Origin: Arcanobacterium pinnipediorum
GTDB taxonomy: Bacteria; Actinomycetota; Actinomycetes; Actinomycetales; Actinomycetaceae
Direction: 5' to 3'
Assembly (NCBI RefSeq): GCF_023973165.1
Contig: NZ_CP099547.1
Coordinates: 558,001 to 622,000, forward strand
Length of the DNA: 64,000 nt
In this document: positions 1 through 8,399 of the stretch, piece by piece
Layout: every line of letters starts with the position of its first letter
Position numbering within the stretch: the first letter of the stretch is position 1
Made by a program: the position numbers and the translations under genes
Notes under the pieces: generated by a model
What the model saw: only the letters and a program-made list of their open reading frames with translations
Told to the model about the DNA's origin: nothing
Database searches by the model: none

Positions 1-662
1 AGAAATCAAGGCACGTGCCTAGGAACAAAACCCGGGGCACTTCATCACACCACACGCTACCCAAGTCGCTGACCACTTCCACGTCATCACATTAGCTAAC
101 CGAGCCCTTGATCGTGTACGCCGGGGTGTTCAACAACAAACACTTGGACACCGCGGACGAAAAACCGACCCGCTCTACCGTATAAGACGCCAACTTGTCT
201 ACGGACAAGAAAAACTCACCGATAAAACACAACATCGGATCGAATCACTTTTACGCTTAGGAGACCCTCATGGTGAAGTCGCTATCGCTTACCGTGTCAA
301 AGAACGCCTCCGAAATTTCTACGCTCAAGACAACATCACCACCGCTCAAACCATGCTTGATCAACTCATCAACCACACCAGCCAGGACTTCATGCCCCAA
401 GAAATCCAACAACTTAGCCGAACACTTAAAAACTGGTATCACCAGATCCTGGCCTACCACCACGCCCGCCTATCGAACTCGATCACCGAAGCCATGAACA
501 ACCTCATCAAACGCATCAAAAGAATCGGCTACGGATTTACCAACTTCACCAACTACCGCATCAGATGCCTTCTCTACGCAGGCAAACCCAACTGGCGACT
601 CCTCAACACAATCTTCCCCTAACCCCGCCAAAATCCGAAGAGCCGCTAAAACGCGAAGAGCC
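1..662 (+). mobile_element. Right end of an ISL3-family insertion sequence
   Basis: The C-terminal part of an ISL3-type transposase is followed by a terminal inverted repeat. Read inward from 662 on the minus strand the end is GGCTCTTCGCGTTTT, a typical ISL3 terminus; GAAGAGCC occurs twice (from 637 and from 655). The left end lies outside the window. The IS end abuts the 165-bp repeat at 663, so the IS seems to have inserted into, and cut short, that repeat. The same 15-bp terminus recurs at 62491. Confidence 0.75.
23..622 (+). pseudogene. ISL3-family transposase, C-terminal part
   Basis: One frame reads from just after an in-frame TAG (20-22) to the TAA at 620-622. It has ISL3 transposase hallmarks: ATQVADHFHV near the catalytic DDE region, a basic RRGVQQQTLGHRGRKTDPLY stretch, and the C-terminal ITEAMNNLIKRIKRIGYGF block ending in NYRIRCLLYAG. 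The TAG may be a nonsense change in a longer transposase or the first bases may be in a shifted frame; the window edge prevents a decision. The small overlapping reading frames here are out of phase with this one. Confidence 0.65.
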
Positions 663-827
663 GCTTTTCTCATGCCCAGAAATCGTGGCAACAGGGAAGC
701 GATTGTGCTCGGGAAGTGTTTCCGCAGGTCAGAGCTAACGCGCTAAACACTCGCTAATGGAAGTGTTTTTCTTGACCCCCTTGGGGCATAAGGGCTAACG
801 CAAACGCCGACTTATCATTTTCGACGT
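663..827 (+). repeat. Left copy of 165-bp direct repeat (candidate attL side)
   Basis: Matches 51851-52015 over its whole length with about 10 mismatches counted by eye and no gaps. Both copies end in the same 16 bases, TTATCATTTTCGACGT. The left copy starts exactly where the ISL3 terminus stops, so its true left extent is lost. It contains CTAACGC-type short repeats that could be recombinase arm sites. Confidence 0.75.
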
Positions 828-859
828 CTAAGTGGATACTTAGACGTCGAAAATGATAA
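812..859. repeat. Perfect 21-bp inverted repeat at the left element boundary
   Basis: Arms 812-832 and 839-859 are exact reverse complements with a 6-base spacer (TGGATA). The left arm contains the end of the direct repeat (TTATCATTTTCGACGT), whereas the right end of the element carries only one arm before tRNA-Gly. Serine recombinase sites are commonly imperfect inverted repeats, so this could be a hybrid attachment site. A terminator is the alternative, although no T-run follows the right arm. Confidence 0.6.
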
Positions 860-1591
860 AAGCTGTATGCGCCAAGTAAACCTCTTTTGAACAGGGGTTT
901 TGTTGTATGTAGGGCTGTTAGCTGGCGTGTTCTAGCCTCGGCGATCTAGCGTTCTTCGCTGTTCTGCTCGTTGGGGTGGCGCGCGTTCTTGGCTGAGGGG
1001 GTCTGCGAGCAGGCTCGCGTTAGCGAGTAATAAGCGAGGGGGCTTCTCAAGTGAATTCCTATATTCCATTATCGTTCAAGTGCTTTTGGATGTTGGCAAA
1101 GTCCTTATCCCGAGTGGTAAGTATCTGGTTGTAGTCACGTCACTAGGGGGGGGATATCTGGGCTGGCTGACAGTTATCTCGTACGCAATTCGTGCCGTGG
1201 AAAATGGCTGCCACGAGCTTATCGGCTTTGAACTCGATTGGGGCGCTAACCCTCAAAAATTATGGAAATTCAGTTTTCTTTAGGCTTAATATTCATGTAA
1301 TATTTAGGTGTGCAGGCACGATGGAGTATCTGCAAAATCAGCCTAGGGAGGTGGTCTGACGTTATAGGCATCAGGGTTCAAACGTACAGCGACCGTGTAT
1401 TGAACGCACTTTTTCAAGAGGTCTCAACCAGCTAGGTATTGGCAACTCTCATCACTCATCCTCCGCTACAGAGGACAAGTAACACCCGAGCGGTTAGCGC
1501 CACCAAACAAGATCGTCGCCGGATTGCATTCTCGCTGAAGCCCACAGAAAATCAGATGAATGATCAACTCTCTAACAGAAAGGAGAAATCG
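860..1591. other. Region without a confident gene
   Basis: About 730 bases upstream of the lanthipeptide genes. A 67-codon frame (1080-1283) lacks a good ribosome binding site and resembles nothing I know. GCGTTAGCGAGTA (1017-1029) is the reverse complement of the TACTCGCTAACGC motif found in the right-end repeat (51977-51989), so it may be part of the element's recombination region. The promoter for the lanthipeptide genes should lie here, but I cannot assign its boxes. Confidence 0.4.
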
Positions 1592-1735
1592 GTGACAAAA
1601 CAAAAAGAGAACTTCGATTCGAGCCATAAAACCGATGAAGATCGCTCTCTATGGAGGTGCGATGTGTGGCTCTTGCTGGGTCTCGGAATAGGGGGGGTCT
1701 TAGGGCTTCTCACCTACACACAAGGTTGGTTATAG
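1592..1735 (+). CDS. Small single-TM peptide at the head of the lanthipeptide locus
   Basis: A 47-residue peptide starting at GTG, chosen because a strong AAAGGAG (1579-1585) lies six bases upstream. The N-terminal half is charged and hydrophilic (Lys, Glu, Asp rich). The C-terminal half, WLLLGLGIGGVLGLL, is one membrane segment, giving an N-in or N-out anchored peptide. It is 26 bases upstream of the first precursor and so probably cotranscribed. Small membrane peptides in lantibiotic loci are often immunity (LanI/LanH-like) factors, and no LanFEG exporter is seen here, so immunity is a reasonable but unproven role. Confidence 0.5.
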   Translation: MTKQKENFDSSHKTDEDRSLWRCDVWLLLGLGIGGVLGLLTYTQGWL

Positions 1736-1761
1736 CTTATTTTACTTTGGAAGGATTAATT

Positions 1762-1980
1762 ATGAACAGCGAACATTTTGGCGCCTCGTTCACAGAACTT
1801 ACGCAAGAGGAAATGGACTTCATTACGGGAGCGAATGGTTCAGCACAACCCCATGCAACACCTACCGTGACAACCAGTTCATTTCCATGTATCAATATCA
1901 CCACTAGTTCCTGGGTCTGTATTAGTGGAGGTGTTTCTGCTCTCTCGGGACTAGTTTCATACACAAAGCGGTGCATATAA
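1762..1980 (+). CDS. Type II lanthipeptide precursor 1 (LanA1)
   Basis: 72 residues. The acidic leader contains TQEEMDFITGANGS, matching the ELxxEExxxxxGA/GG pattern of LanM/LanT substrates, with cleavage expected after GANGS (residue 27). The 45-residue core has 15 Ser/Thr and three Cys (C43, C53, C71), enough for up to three (methyl)lanthionines plus unbridged dehydro residues. It begins with ATPTVTTSS, shared with precursor 2. The start ATG follows GGAAGG. The upstream reading frame from 1651 is rejected because it lacks a ribosome site and overlaps the membrane peptide. Confidence 0.9.
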   Translation: MNSEHFGASFTELTQEEMDFITGANGSAQPHATPTVTTSSFPCINITTSSWVCISGGVSALSGLVSYTKRCI

Positions 1981-1993
1981 GGAGGTAAATGTC

Positions 1994-2212
1994 ATGAAAC
2001 AACACGAAGAACTCGGTCCCAGCTTCGAGGGGCTGTCGCAGGAGGAAATGGACTTTGTTACGGGCGCAATGGGTGGAATCACACCAAATGCGACACCGAC
2101 AGTAACAACCTCGTCCGTCCCTTGTGCGACTGTTAGCAAGGCCGTCTCGGGGGCACTAGTTAGCTGGACTGTCAGTTTCGTTGCGTCCGCTTGGACAAAA
2201 TGTAGAGACTGA
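1994..2212 (+). CDS. Type II lanthipeptide precursor 2 (LanA2)
   Basis: 72 residues, start ATG preceded by AAGGAGG (1979-1985). Leader SQEEMDFVTGAMGG has a canonical double-glycine site after residue 28. The 44-residue core has 15 Ser/Thr but only two Cys (C44, C70), so most dehydrated residues could not be bridged by Cys. It shares leader and ATPTVTTSS with precursor 1 but differs towards the C terminus, as in two-peptide lantibiotics. The many potential dehydro residues suit further processing, such as reduction to D-amino acids. Confidence 0.9.
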   Translation: MKQHEELGPSFEGLSQEEMDFVTGAMGGITPNATPTVTTSSVPCATVSKAVSGALVSWTVSFVASAWTKCRD

Positions 2213-2227
2213 CATGCTAATTATTTT

Positions 2228-2278
2228 TTAGAAGTTGGGGTGTGACTTAACTTCTAGTTCACACCCCAACTTCTAAAA
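2228..2278 (+). terminator. Strong stem-loop between precursors and lanM
   Basis: A perfect 19-bp stem (2228-2246 and 2260-2278) with a 13-base loop, lying 15 bases after the second precursor and 78 bases before lanM. No T-run follows, so it may act as a 3' stabiliser or partial terminator that keeps precursor mRNA in excess over lanM, a common arrangement in lantibiotic operons. Confidence 0.7.
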
Positions 2279-2355
2279 GTGTAAAACGTTGTAGCTCCGA
2301 TTTGAATCGACGTTCTCAACACCAGTGCAAAAATTGAAACGATAGGAAAGTAGTA

Positions 2356-5300
2356 ATGGATCCGTTAAATTTTATTGGTGCACTCGACCTCAATGAACGC
2401 TGTGTAGCTATCCAGCGCGCCATAGAGGATGATCGGCTCGAGCCTCGATTCGTAGAGCTGGCTTGGTTTCAGTGGATTGAACGAAAGAAATCGCTAACCA
2501 ATGACCAGATGAGCTCTGTGATGTCTATGCGAAAGTTTTCGCGAGAGATAATCTCGATGGCGAGCGACCCAAATCCAGATTCAGAAGTTAAAACAGTTCT
2601 CGCCGAAGCTGTTGAGGGGTCACATTGGTTTAAGGACATCTACCTTGACATGCAAAATCATAATTTCGATGAGGCTGCTGAAGTTGGTTATGCGCTACTC
2701 TATGCGCCATTCATTTCTCGTCTAGTTGAGTCCGTAACACCCTATATTAACGCATCAAATATTTTTACTGAGCGGATTCTCGAATCATTTATTATCAACT
2801 TGGCCAGTTCGCTTCATCGCCTTTGCGTGCGATGCGTAATTCATGCGTTACAGGTACACGGGGTAGTAGATGGTAGCAACGACGAAACAGGTGAACGTTT
2901 GGTCGACTTTCTTTCCACATACGCGCAACGTCAAAATCTTGAAACCTTTTATTCTGAATATCCGAATTTAGCGCGCTGTATGAGCGAAACGACTAGCCGC
3001 CACATTGATTTCACCTTAGAGATGTGCAGGAATCTCACTGATGTTTCCTCCCAGATTGGTCTTAGCCGAACTTGCCGCATTAGTAACATCACAATAGGAG
3101 AAGGGGATACTCATCGTGGAGGGCGTACCGTTGCGCGAGTTCAAACTGAAACTGATGACGTAATGTACTACAAACCTCACGTTTTAAAGTCAGAGAAATT
3201 ATTTCACCAAGTGGTCGAGCATCTCAATAACTATAGCGACCTTTTGCCACTTTCGCTTCCTAAAATCTGGTGGTTCAACGGGTTTTCTATTTCGCGAGAG
3301 GTTTCTTACCTTCCGTGCGAGAGTCATACCCAAGTGCAACGAGCCTATCGCCGATTTGGTGAATTATTGGGAATAAGTTATATTTTTCAGTTCACAGATT
3401 TGCATATGGAAAATCTTGTCATCTCGGGTGAACACCCCATCATTGTTGATGCGGAAACTTTCATCGCAAATCGACTTAGTTTTGATACTAGTGGCTTCTC
3501 AAAAGCATCTGCTGAAGTATTGAAACAAGCAGCACGATTTGTTACAAGCTCAATATTATTACCAAGCAAGATATATCTTGACGCTTCGCTCAGAAGTGTT
3601 GATTTAGGCGCTATTAGTGCTGGTGAACAGAATGTTGATGGCGTGCTGGTTCTTAAGGACGTAGACAATGTGAATGTGCGATTTGAACGTAGTTCAGGTG
3701 TCGTGCCGGCTGCTAAGAATCAAATTCGACATGGTGATTCGGTTACGGACTATCGTAAATACACAGATGAAGTGTTGCTAGGCTTCACCTCTGCCCTTGA
3801 CTGCATTTCACATTGTGCCGATGAACTAGTGAAGATTGTTCAAGGCTTCAGCGATGCTGAAAGTAGAGTTCTAATCCGGGCTACTAGTTCTTACGCTAGA
3901 CTACTTGACTTTTCACTACACCCGAGCTGTATGCAAGATCGCCGCGAGTCCGATAAGATTTTTGAAAATCTATTCGCAATGCCAGGCATTTCGCCTGAAA
4001 TTTATCTAGCCGAGTATTACGACATGTCTCATGGTGATGTGCCGTATTTCACGACCCCCATAAATTCCACCGACATAATAGATTCTCTTGGCAATCGCAT
4101 CGACAATGCATTCGAGGAAAGCGCACAACGTATTGTGGTTCACCATCTTCGTACGGGCGTTGATGCATTGTCCGTCAATGCGCAAAAAACTCTAATTCGT
4201 GCCAAGATTGGTTCGGTGGATGAGGCGACATCTGCAGATTCACTGGATTCAGATTTTCACGGATTTTCACGTAGCAAGAACCATGAACAATCGCTTGCAA
4301 TGTTCAAAGATACGATTTCTAAAATTGCCGATGCAGGTGTGAGATGCTCAGTCCAATCGAATATCGACAATTCTGTTTCGTGGCTCAGTTTGGATGAAGA
4401 CCATGACTTCATCCCTGTCCCCCTGCAAAGTGATGTGTACTCCGGTATGGCAGGGGTAGGTTTATTTTATCTCCAACTTGGAGATGTATTAGGGCGTGCA
4501 GATTATCTTCAAATGGCTGAGCGAATACGCGACACACTATTACTTCCACTACCATCAATGTCGCCCGGATTATCTGCATTTGTTGGTCCGACTTCCAGTG
4601 TCCCATTTGCTCTTAAACTGTACGCGTTGAACCAAAACCGAACAAATCGAAAATTTATGATTGACGGCATGACTAGTATTCGAAGTGTCGTGGAAAGCGG
4701 AAAGTTTGATGATTTTTCTTGGCTGACGGGTGTATCCAGTCTGCTACCGTTATTAATTGACTGCTACGAGATAACTGGTGATGACATTTGGTTGGGTCCT
4801 ACGCATGCCCTTGCCGATCAGCTTGCAGAATCTATTACAAAGATTTCGTTCAACGATGCGGGTGTAGCACATGGACAATTAGGTCTTGCGTTGAGTCTAA
4901 TGAGATACGGCACGGAGATGGACTCGCCGAGGCACACGGATGTCGCGAAGAGTGTTTTGAAAGTCGTGGGCGAGCACCCTTGGGGTCTTGAGGGGATTCG
5001 CTCGTATTGCAGAGGAATTGCCGGCTTCCTCCATGTTGTTAGCGATGCAGTCCAGAGTGGCGTTCTCGACAAGGAAGAATTGATTTTAGCTGCGGATGCT
5101 ACGGGATTCTTCAACTACGACCTGATGCGTAGTGATTGTCTCTGTCATGGGAATTGCGGTACTATTGACGCCGCAATTTCGGCGTACCAAGCATCTGGGG
5201 AAGAACGCTTTATAGAGTACGCATGGGACTTGGCGAGGGCAATGGTAGATCGAGCGAACATGGCCGGCGCTTTTGCGGTGGAAACTCGTCCTGGTTTCCC

Positions 5301-5406
5301 TAACGTAGGACTATTTAAATCTCTTACCGGTATAGGGTACACGCTTTTAAGGCTCACAAACGCGCATATTCCTAGTATTCTAGTCCTGTCAAAAGGTGGG
5401 GAGTGA
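2356..5406 (+). CDS. lanM: Class II lanthipeptide synthetase LanM
   Basis: 1016 residues, the usual LanM length. The N-terminal two thirds is the DUF4135 dehydratase, which phosphorylates Ser/Thr and eliminates phosphate; the kinase-like core DLHMENLVISGEHPIIVDAE is visible around residues 347-366. The C-terminal third is a LanC-like cyclase with zinc ligands C885 (YCRG) and C930-H931 (CHGNCG), which adds Cys thiols to dehydro residues. ATG follows AGGAAAG. A single LanM must modify both precursors; two-peptide systems often have two LanMs, but related precursors can share one. Confidence 0.95.
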   Translation: MDPLNFIGALDLNERCVAIQRAIEDDRLEPRFVELAWFQWIERKKSLTNDQMSSVMSMRKFSREIISMASDPNPDSEVKTVLAEAVEGSHWFKDIYLDMQNHNFDEAAEVGYALLYAPFISRLVESVTPYINASNIFTERILESFIINLASSLHRLCVRCVIHALQVHGVVDGSNDETGERLVDFLSTYAQRQNLETFYSEYPNLARCMSETTSRHIDFTLEMCRNLTDVSSQIGLSRTCRISNITIGEGDTHRGGRTVARVQTETDDVMYYKPHVLKSEKLFHQVVEHLNNYSDLLPLSLPKIWWFNGFSISREVSYLPCESHTQVQRAYRRFGELLGISYIFQFTDLHMENLVISGEHPIIVDAETFIANRLSFDTSGFSKASAEVLKQAARFVTSSILLPSKIYLDASLRSVDLGAISAGEQNVDGVLVLKDVDNVNVRFERSSGVVPAAKNQIRHGDSVTDYRKYTDEVLLGFTSALDCISHCADELVKIVQGFSDAESRVLIRATSSYARLLDFSLHPSCMQDRRESDKIFENLFAMPGISPEIYLAEYYDMSHGDVPYFTTPINSTDIIDSLGNRIDNAFEESAQRIVVHHLRTGVDALSVNAQKTLIRAKIGSVDEATSADSLDSDFHGFSRSKNHEQSLAMFKDTISKIADAGVRCSVQSNIDNSVSWLSLDEDHDFIPVPLQSDVYSGMAGVGLFYLQLGDVLGRADYLQMAERIRDTLLLPLPSMSPGLSAFVGPTSSVPFALKLYALNQNRTNRKFMIDGMTSIRSVVESGKFDDFSWLTGVSSLLPLLIDCYEITGDDIWLGPTHALADQLAESITKISFNDAGVAHGQLGLALSLMRYGTEMDSPRHTDVAKSVLKVVGEHPWGLEGIRSYCRGIAGFLHVVSDAVQSGVLDKEELILAADATGFFNYDLMRSDCLCHGNCGTIDAAISAYQASGEERFIEYAWDLARAMVDRANMAGAFAVETRPGFPNVGLFKSLTGIGYTLLRLTNAHIPSILVLSKGGE

Positions 5407-5410
5407 CATA

Positions 5411-6112
5411 ATGAGTAATGTCCTATTCATCCTGGGTTCCAGGAATGTCGAATCGAAACAGCTAGCGTTCGCAAGGTCGCTGGCGGGGCTTCTCATGAAA
5501 GATGGTGTCGATTGTGAAATATTGACACCTAATGACTGGAAACTTCACTCGGTGAAGGATGGCTCAGTGTTTGTTACGGGGATTGATAGCGCTGATGAAA
5601 TCGAGGAAGACTCCGGGAAATGGCTCAAGGAAAAATTAATTAGCTGTGACCTTCTTGTCCTTGGGACACCTGTATATGCACACGCCGTTTCAGCGGATAT
5701 CAAACTGCTTATTGAGCGAATCTCGGGTTGGTTGCATATCTTTCGCTTATTAGGAAAGCCTGGGGTCTCTATCGTTTCTGCCTCAAATAACGGATTTACC
5801 GAGGTGCAGAACTACCTTGAGTTCATCATGGAGAGTCTTGGGGTTGAGCTCATCGAGGACGTTGTGTTACTTGATCAGCAAGGGCGCTTTGATTCTCAAC
5901 TAAGGCAGGTCTATGAAGCTATACATAGAGCTTTGATGCCTGGTCGGAAACCAAGGGTAGGAAGAATAGCGGAGCAACAGTTTACCTATTATAAGCGCAT
6001 TTTCGCTAACCGCCCTCGCGACCTCGCCGAACCTAGGTACTGGGAGGAAAGAGGATGGTTCGATTACGACTCGTTGCAGCAGTATCTTAACTCAGGCGGT
6101 AGGTCTAAATGA
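5411..6112 (+). CDS. Flavodoxin-fold NAD(P)H/FMN reductase, candidate lanthipeptide tailoring enzyme
   Basis: 233 residues from the ATG at 5411 (GGAG eight bases upstream, four bases after lanM stops). It has the FMN phosphate loop ILGSRNVESKQLA at the N terminus and the NADPH-dependent FMN reductase motif LVLGTPVYAHAVSADIKLLI near residues 83-102. A C-terminal extension (about 170-233) is rich in basic and aromatic residues. Sandwiched between lanM and lanT with a 4-bp overlap to lanT, it probably acts on the peptide. Known LanJ enzymes reduce Dha/Dhb to D-Ala/D-Abu; whether this protein belongs to a described LanJ class cannot be settled here. The family assignment is firm, the substrate inferred. 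Confidence 0.75.
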   Translation: MSNVLFILGSRNVESKQLAFARSLAGLLMKDGVDCEILTPNDWKLHSVKDGSVFVTGIDSADEIEEDSGKWLKEKLISCDLLVLGTPVYAHAVSADIKLLIERISGWLHIFRLLGKPGVSIVSASNNGFTEVQNYLEFIMESLGVELIEDVVLLDQQGRFDSQLRQVYEAIHRALMPGRKPRVGRIAEQQFTYYKRIFANRPRDLAEPRYWEERGWFDYDSLQQYLNSGGRSK

Positions 6113-8244
6113 AAAAACGCATTCCTCTCGTCGAGCAGAACAATAAAAGCGAATGCGGCATTGCTGTCGTTGCAATGATATTGAAATACTTTGGCTTCAC
6201 GGTCACTCTTTTGGACTTAGAGCAGCGCTATGGAGTACCACGAGGGGGGACGTCGTTTTCAAATTTGGTGTCGATTCTGATTGACTACGGCATAAGATGT
6301 AAAGGCGTTCGAGTGCGCAATGCCAGCGATCTTGGATTGCTTAAAATGCCAGCTATCTGTCATTGGAACAGTGATCACTTTGTTGTATTTGAGAAGTATA
6401 GGAGGGGCGCATTTACAGTTATAGACCCAGCTCGCGGGAGATTGAAGTATTCTAAGCAAGAATTTGAAGACTCCTTCACGGGCATGGTTATACTAATCGA
6501 AGGAATAGATGTAAAATCTCGGTTAAAGCCAACTCGAACATTCTTCGGCAATTCAATTGTGGTGTTGGTAAGACAGCTGTCCGGTTCAGTATATTTTATT
6601 ACTGGTCTAACACTCGCAGCTCAAATGCTATCTCTTGCATTTGTTTTCGTCCAGCGTTGGGTAGTTGATAATATAACGAGTCTACAGAGCGGTGTTTCAC
6701 CGCTTGTACTGAGCCTATCTCTAGGATTTACGGCTCTCGTTTATTATATCCTCCAGAGTACCCGTATCTTATGTACAACTAAATTTCAACTGGCATTTGA
6801 GCGCCTTGTTCAGTTTAAATTTATGCAACGGATGATTGATTTTCCTATGAGGTTCTTCGCGATTCATGGGACTGGTGATCTACTGTTCCGAATTCATTCA
6901 ACGAGTCTTGTTCAGCAGATTATCTCGCAGAGGATTCTCACAGCTGTGGTTGACGTCATGTTTGCTTCGGTCTATTTGGTAGTGATGATAATGTTCTCGC
7001 CAATTTTAGCCTGTATTGTTATTATACAGACGGCTGTCATAGCAGCGATTTCTATAGCGTACTCGGTTAAGAACAGGAACCTAGTCTCACGCGGAGTTCA
7101 CCGTGAGGTCGCGGCGCAAGAAATTCTTGCAGAGTATTTTGGAGCTATTGAGACATATAAGTCATTGGGTATTGAGGAACAGGTTCTCAATCGCTGGAAA
7201 CGTAGCTTCCTTGATAAGCAGGTATTTGATTTGAAAAAGGGGATCCTTGCTGCACGACTGAACACAGTTGGCGAGGCGTTGAGCTTTATCCTTCCAATGG
7301 CGTTGCTCTGCGTAGGTCTTATGCTATCTCTTGAGGGCGACGTTTCACTTGGTACAGTAATTGGGTTTTTGTCGCTTTCCGGTGCATTCTTAACGCCAGT
7401 GACAACGGTGCTTGAGTCGCTTTCTCAGCTAATTACGGTCAAAACCTACATCTCGAAAGTGTCTGAGATTTTAGATTTTGCGCCTCCAGCTGGCGAGCGC
7501 TCAGGTTTGTTGGAGCTAAATGAGTTGCCAGCGTCAATCGAGGCTAAAGAGGTTTCATTCCGGTATAGCGCCTTTGAGCAGCTGTGTGTTGACAATCTCT
7601 CACTTTGTATCAATCGTGGCGATCGTATCGCAATAGTGGGGCCAAGCGGTTCAGGCAAAAGCACGCTTCTTAAGCTGTTGTCCGGAATGCTGTATCCATA
7701 TTCTGGAACTGTCACAGTCAATGGTGTTGATAGTAAGAAATTTCATAGGAATTCTTTATGTCGTTACGTTGCATATTCATCTCAGGATTCTTCTCTTTTT
7801 TCTGGTTCCATTCTCGAAAATATTTCCCTTAGTGAGAAATTGAGTGAGGCGGACTATTTAAAGCTCAGCGACATTTGCGATGAGCTAGGTGTTTCTGAGT
7901 TAGTCTCCAATAGCCCGATGGGTTTCTACACAAACATATCCAACGGAGGCTCCAATATTTCAGGTGGCCAGAAACAGCGAATCATACTAGCTCGATCCCT
8001 GTTTTCCGAGGCAGAATTCTTATTGCTTGATGAACCTACCAGTGCTCTCGACAGCTTATCGGAAACGAAAGTTTTTTCGTATCTTTCACGGATGTCTAAA
8101 ACTATTGTGGTCGTGGCGCATCGCTTAGAAACGATACGCCACTTTGACAAGATATTTGTCATGGATGAGGGAGCAGTTGTTGAGTCTGGTACCCACACTG
8201 AGCTTTTGGCTCAGGGCGGACTTTATTCAAGATTATACCGCTGA
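6109..8244 (+). CDS. lanT: LanT: peptidase C39-containing ABC transporter
   Basis: 711 residues. The N-terminal C39 cysteine peptidase has Q10, C16 (NKSECGIAVVA), the His region HWNSDHFVVF near residue 90 and VIDPARG for the Asp. It cuts leaders after the GG/GS motif and the transporter exports the product. A six-TM ABC membrane domain follows (about 150-440). The ATPase domain has Walker A GPSGSGKST near 510, signature ISGGQKQR, Walker B EFLLLDEPTSALD and a switch His in VVVAHRLE. It overlaps the reductase by ATGA. The last gene of the locus; no separate LanP or LanFEG follows. Confidence 0.95.
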   Translation: MKKRIPLVEQNNKSECGIAVVAMILKYFGFTVTLLDLEQRYGVPRGGTSFSNLVSILIDYGIRCKGVRVRNASDLGLLKMPAICHWNSDHFVVFEKYRRGAFTVIDPARGRLKYSKQEFEDSFTGMVILIEGIDVKSRLKPTRTFFGNSIVVLVRQLSGSVYFITGLTLAAQMLSLAFVFVQRWVVDNITSLQSGVSPLVLSLSLGFTALVYYILQSTRILCTTKFQLAFERLVQFKFMQRMIDFPMRFFAIHGTGDLLFRIHSTSLVQQIISQRILTAVVDVMFASVYLVVMIMFSPILACIVIIQTAVIAAISIAYSVKNRNLVSRGVHREVAAQEILAEYFGAIETYKSLGIEEQVLNRWKRSFLDKQVFDLKKGILAARLNTVGEALSFILPMALLCVGLMLSLEGDVSLGTVIGFLSLSGAFLTPVTTVLESLSQLITVKTYISKVSEILDFAPPAGERSGLLELNELPASIEAKEVSFRYSAFEQLCVDNLSLCINRGDRIAIVGPSGSGKSTLLKLLSGMLYPYSGTVTVNGVDSKKFHRNSLCRYVAYSSQDSSLFSGSILENISLSEKLSEADYLKLSDICDELGVSELVSNSPMGFYTNISNGGSNISGGQKQRIILARSLFSEAEFLLLDEPTSALDSLSETKVFSYLSRMSKTIVVVAHRLETIRHFDKIFVMDEGAVVESGTHTELLAQGGLYSRLYR

Positions 8245-8399
8245 CTTTCCCCATGGCATTTTTATTAGCGCATCTGTATCTTCCAATCGGAGTCTGTGTT
8301 ATAACTCCGGATTCCTGAAGTGTTTACATCCCTAAAGAAAACGGTCCAAAACCAGGTTCAGTCCAATTAGTAGTTTCCATAATGGCTTGTAATTGATCT

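Noticed and set aside
1080-1283. 67-codon frame upstream of the lanthipeptide genes
   Set aside because: No ribosome site, no known similarity, odd composition; listed only as gene-free region.
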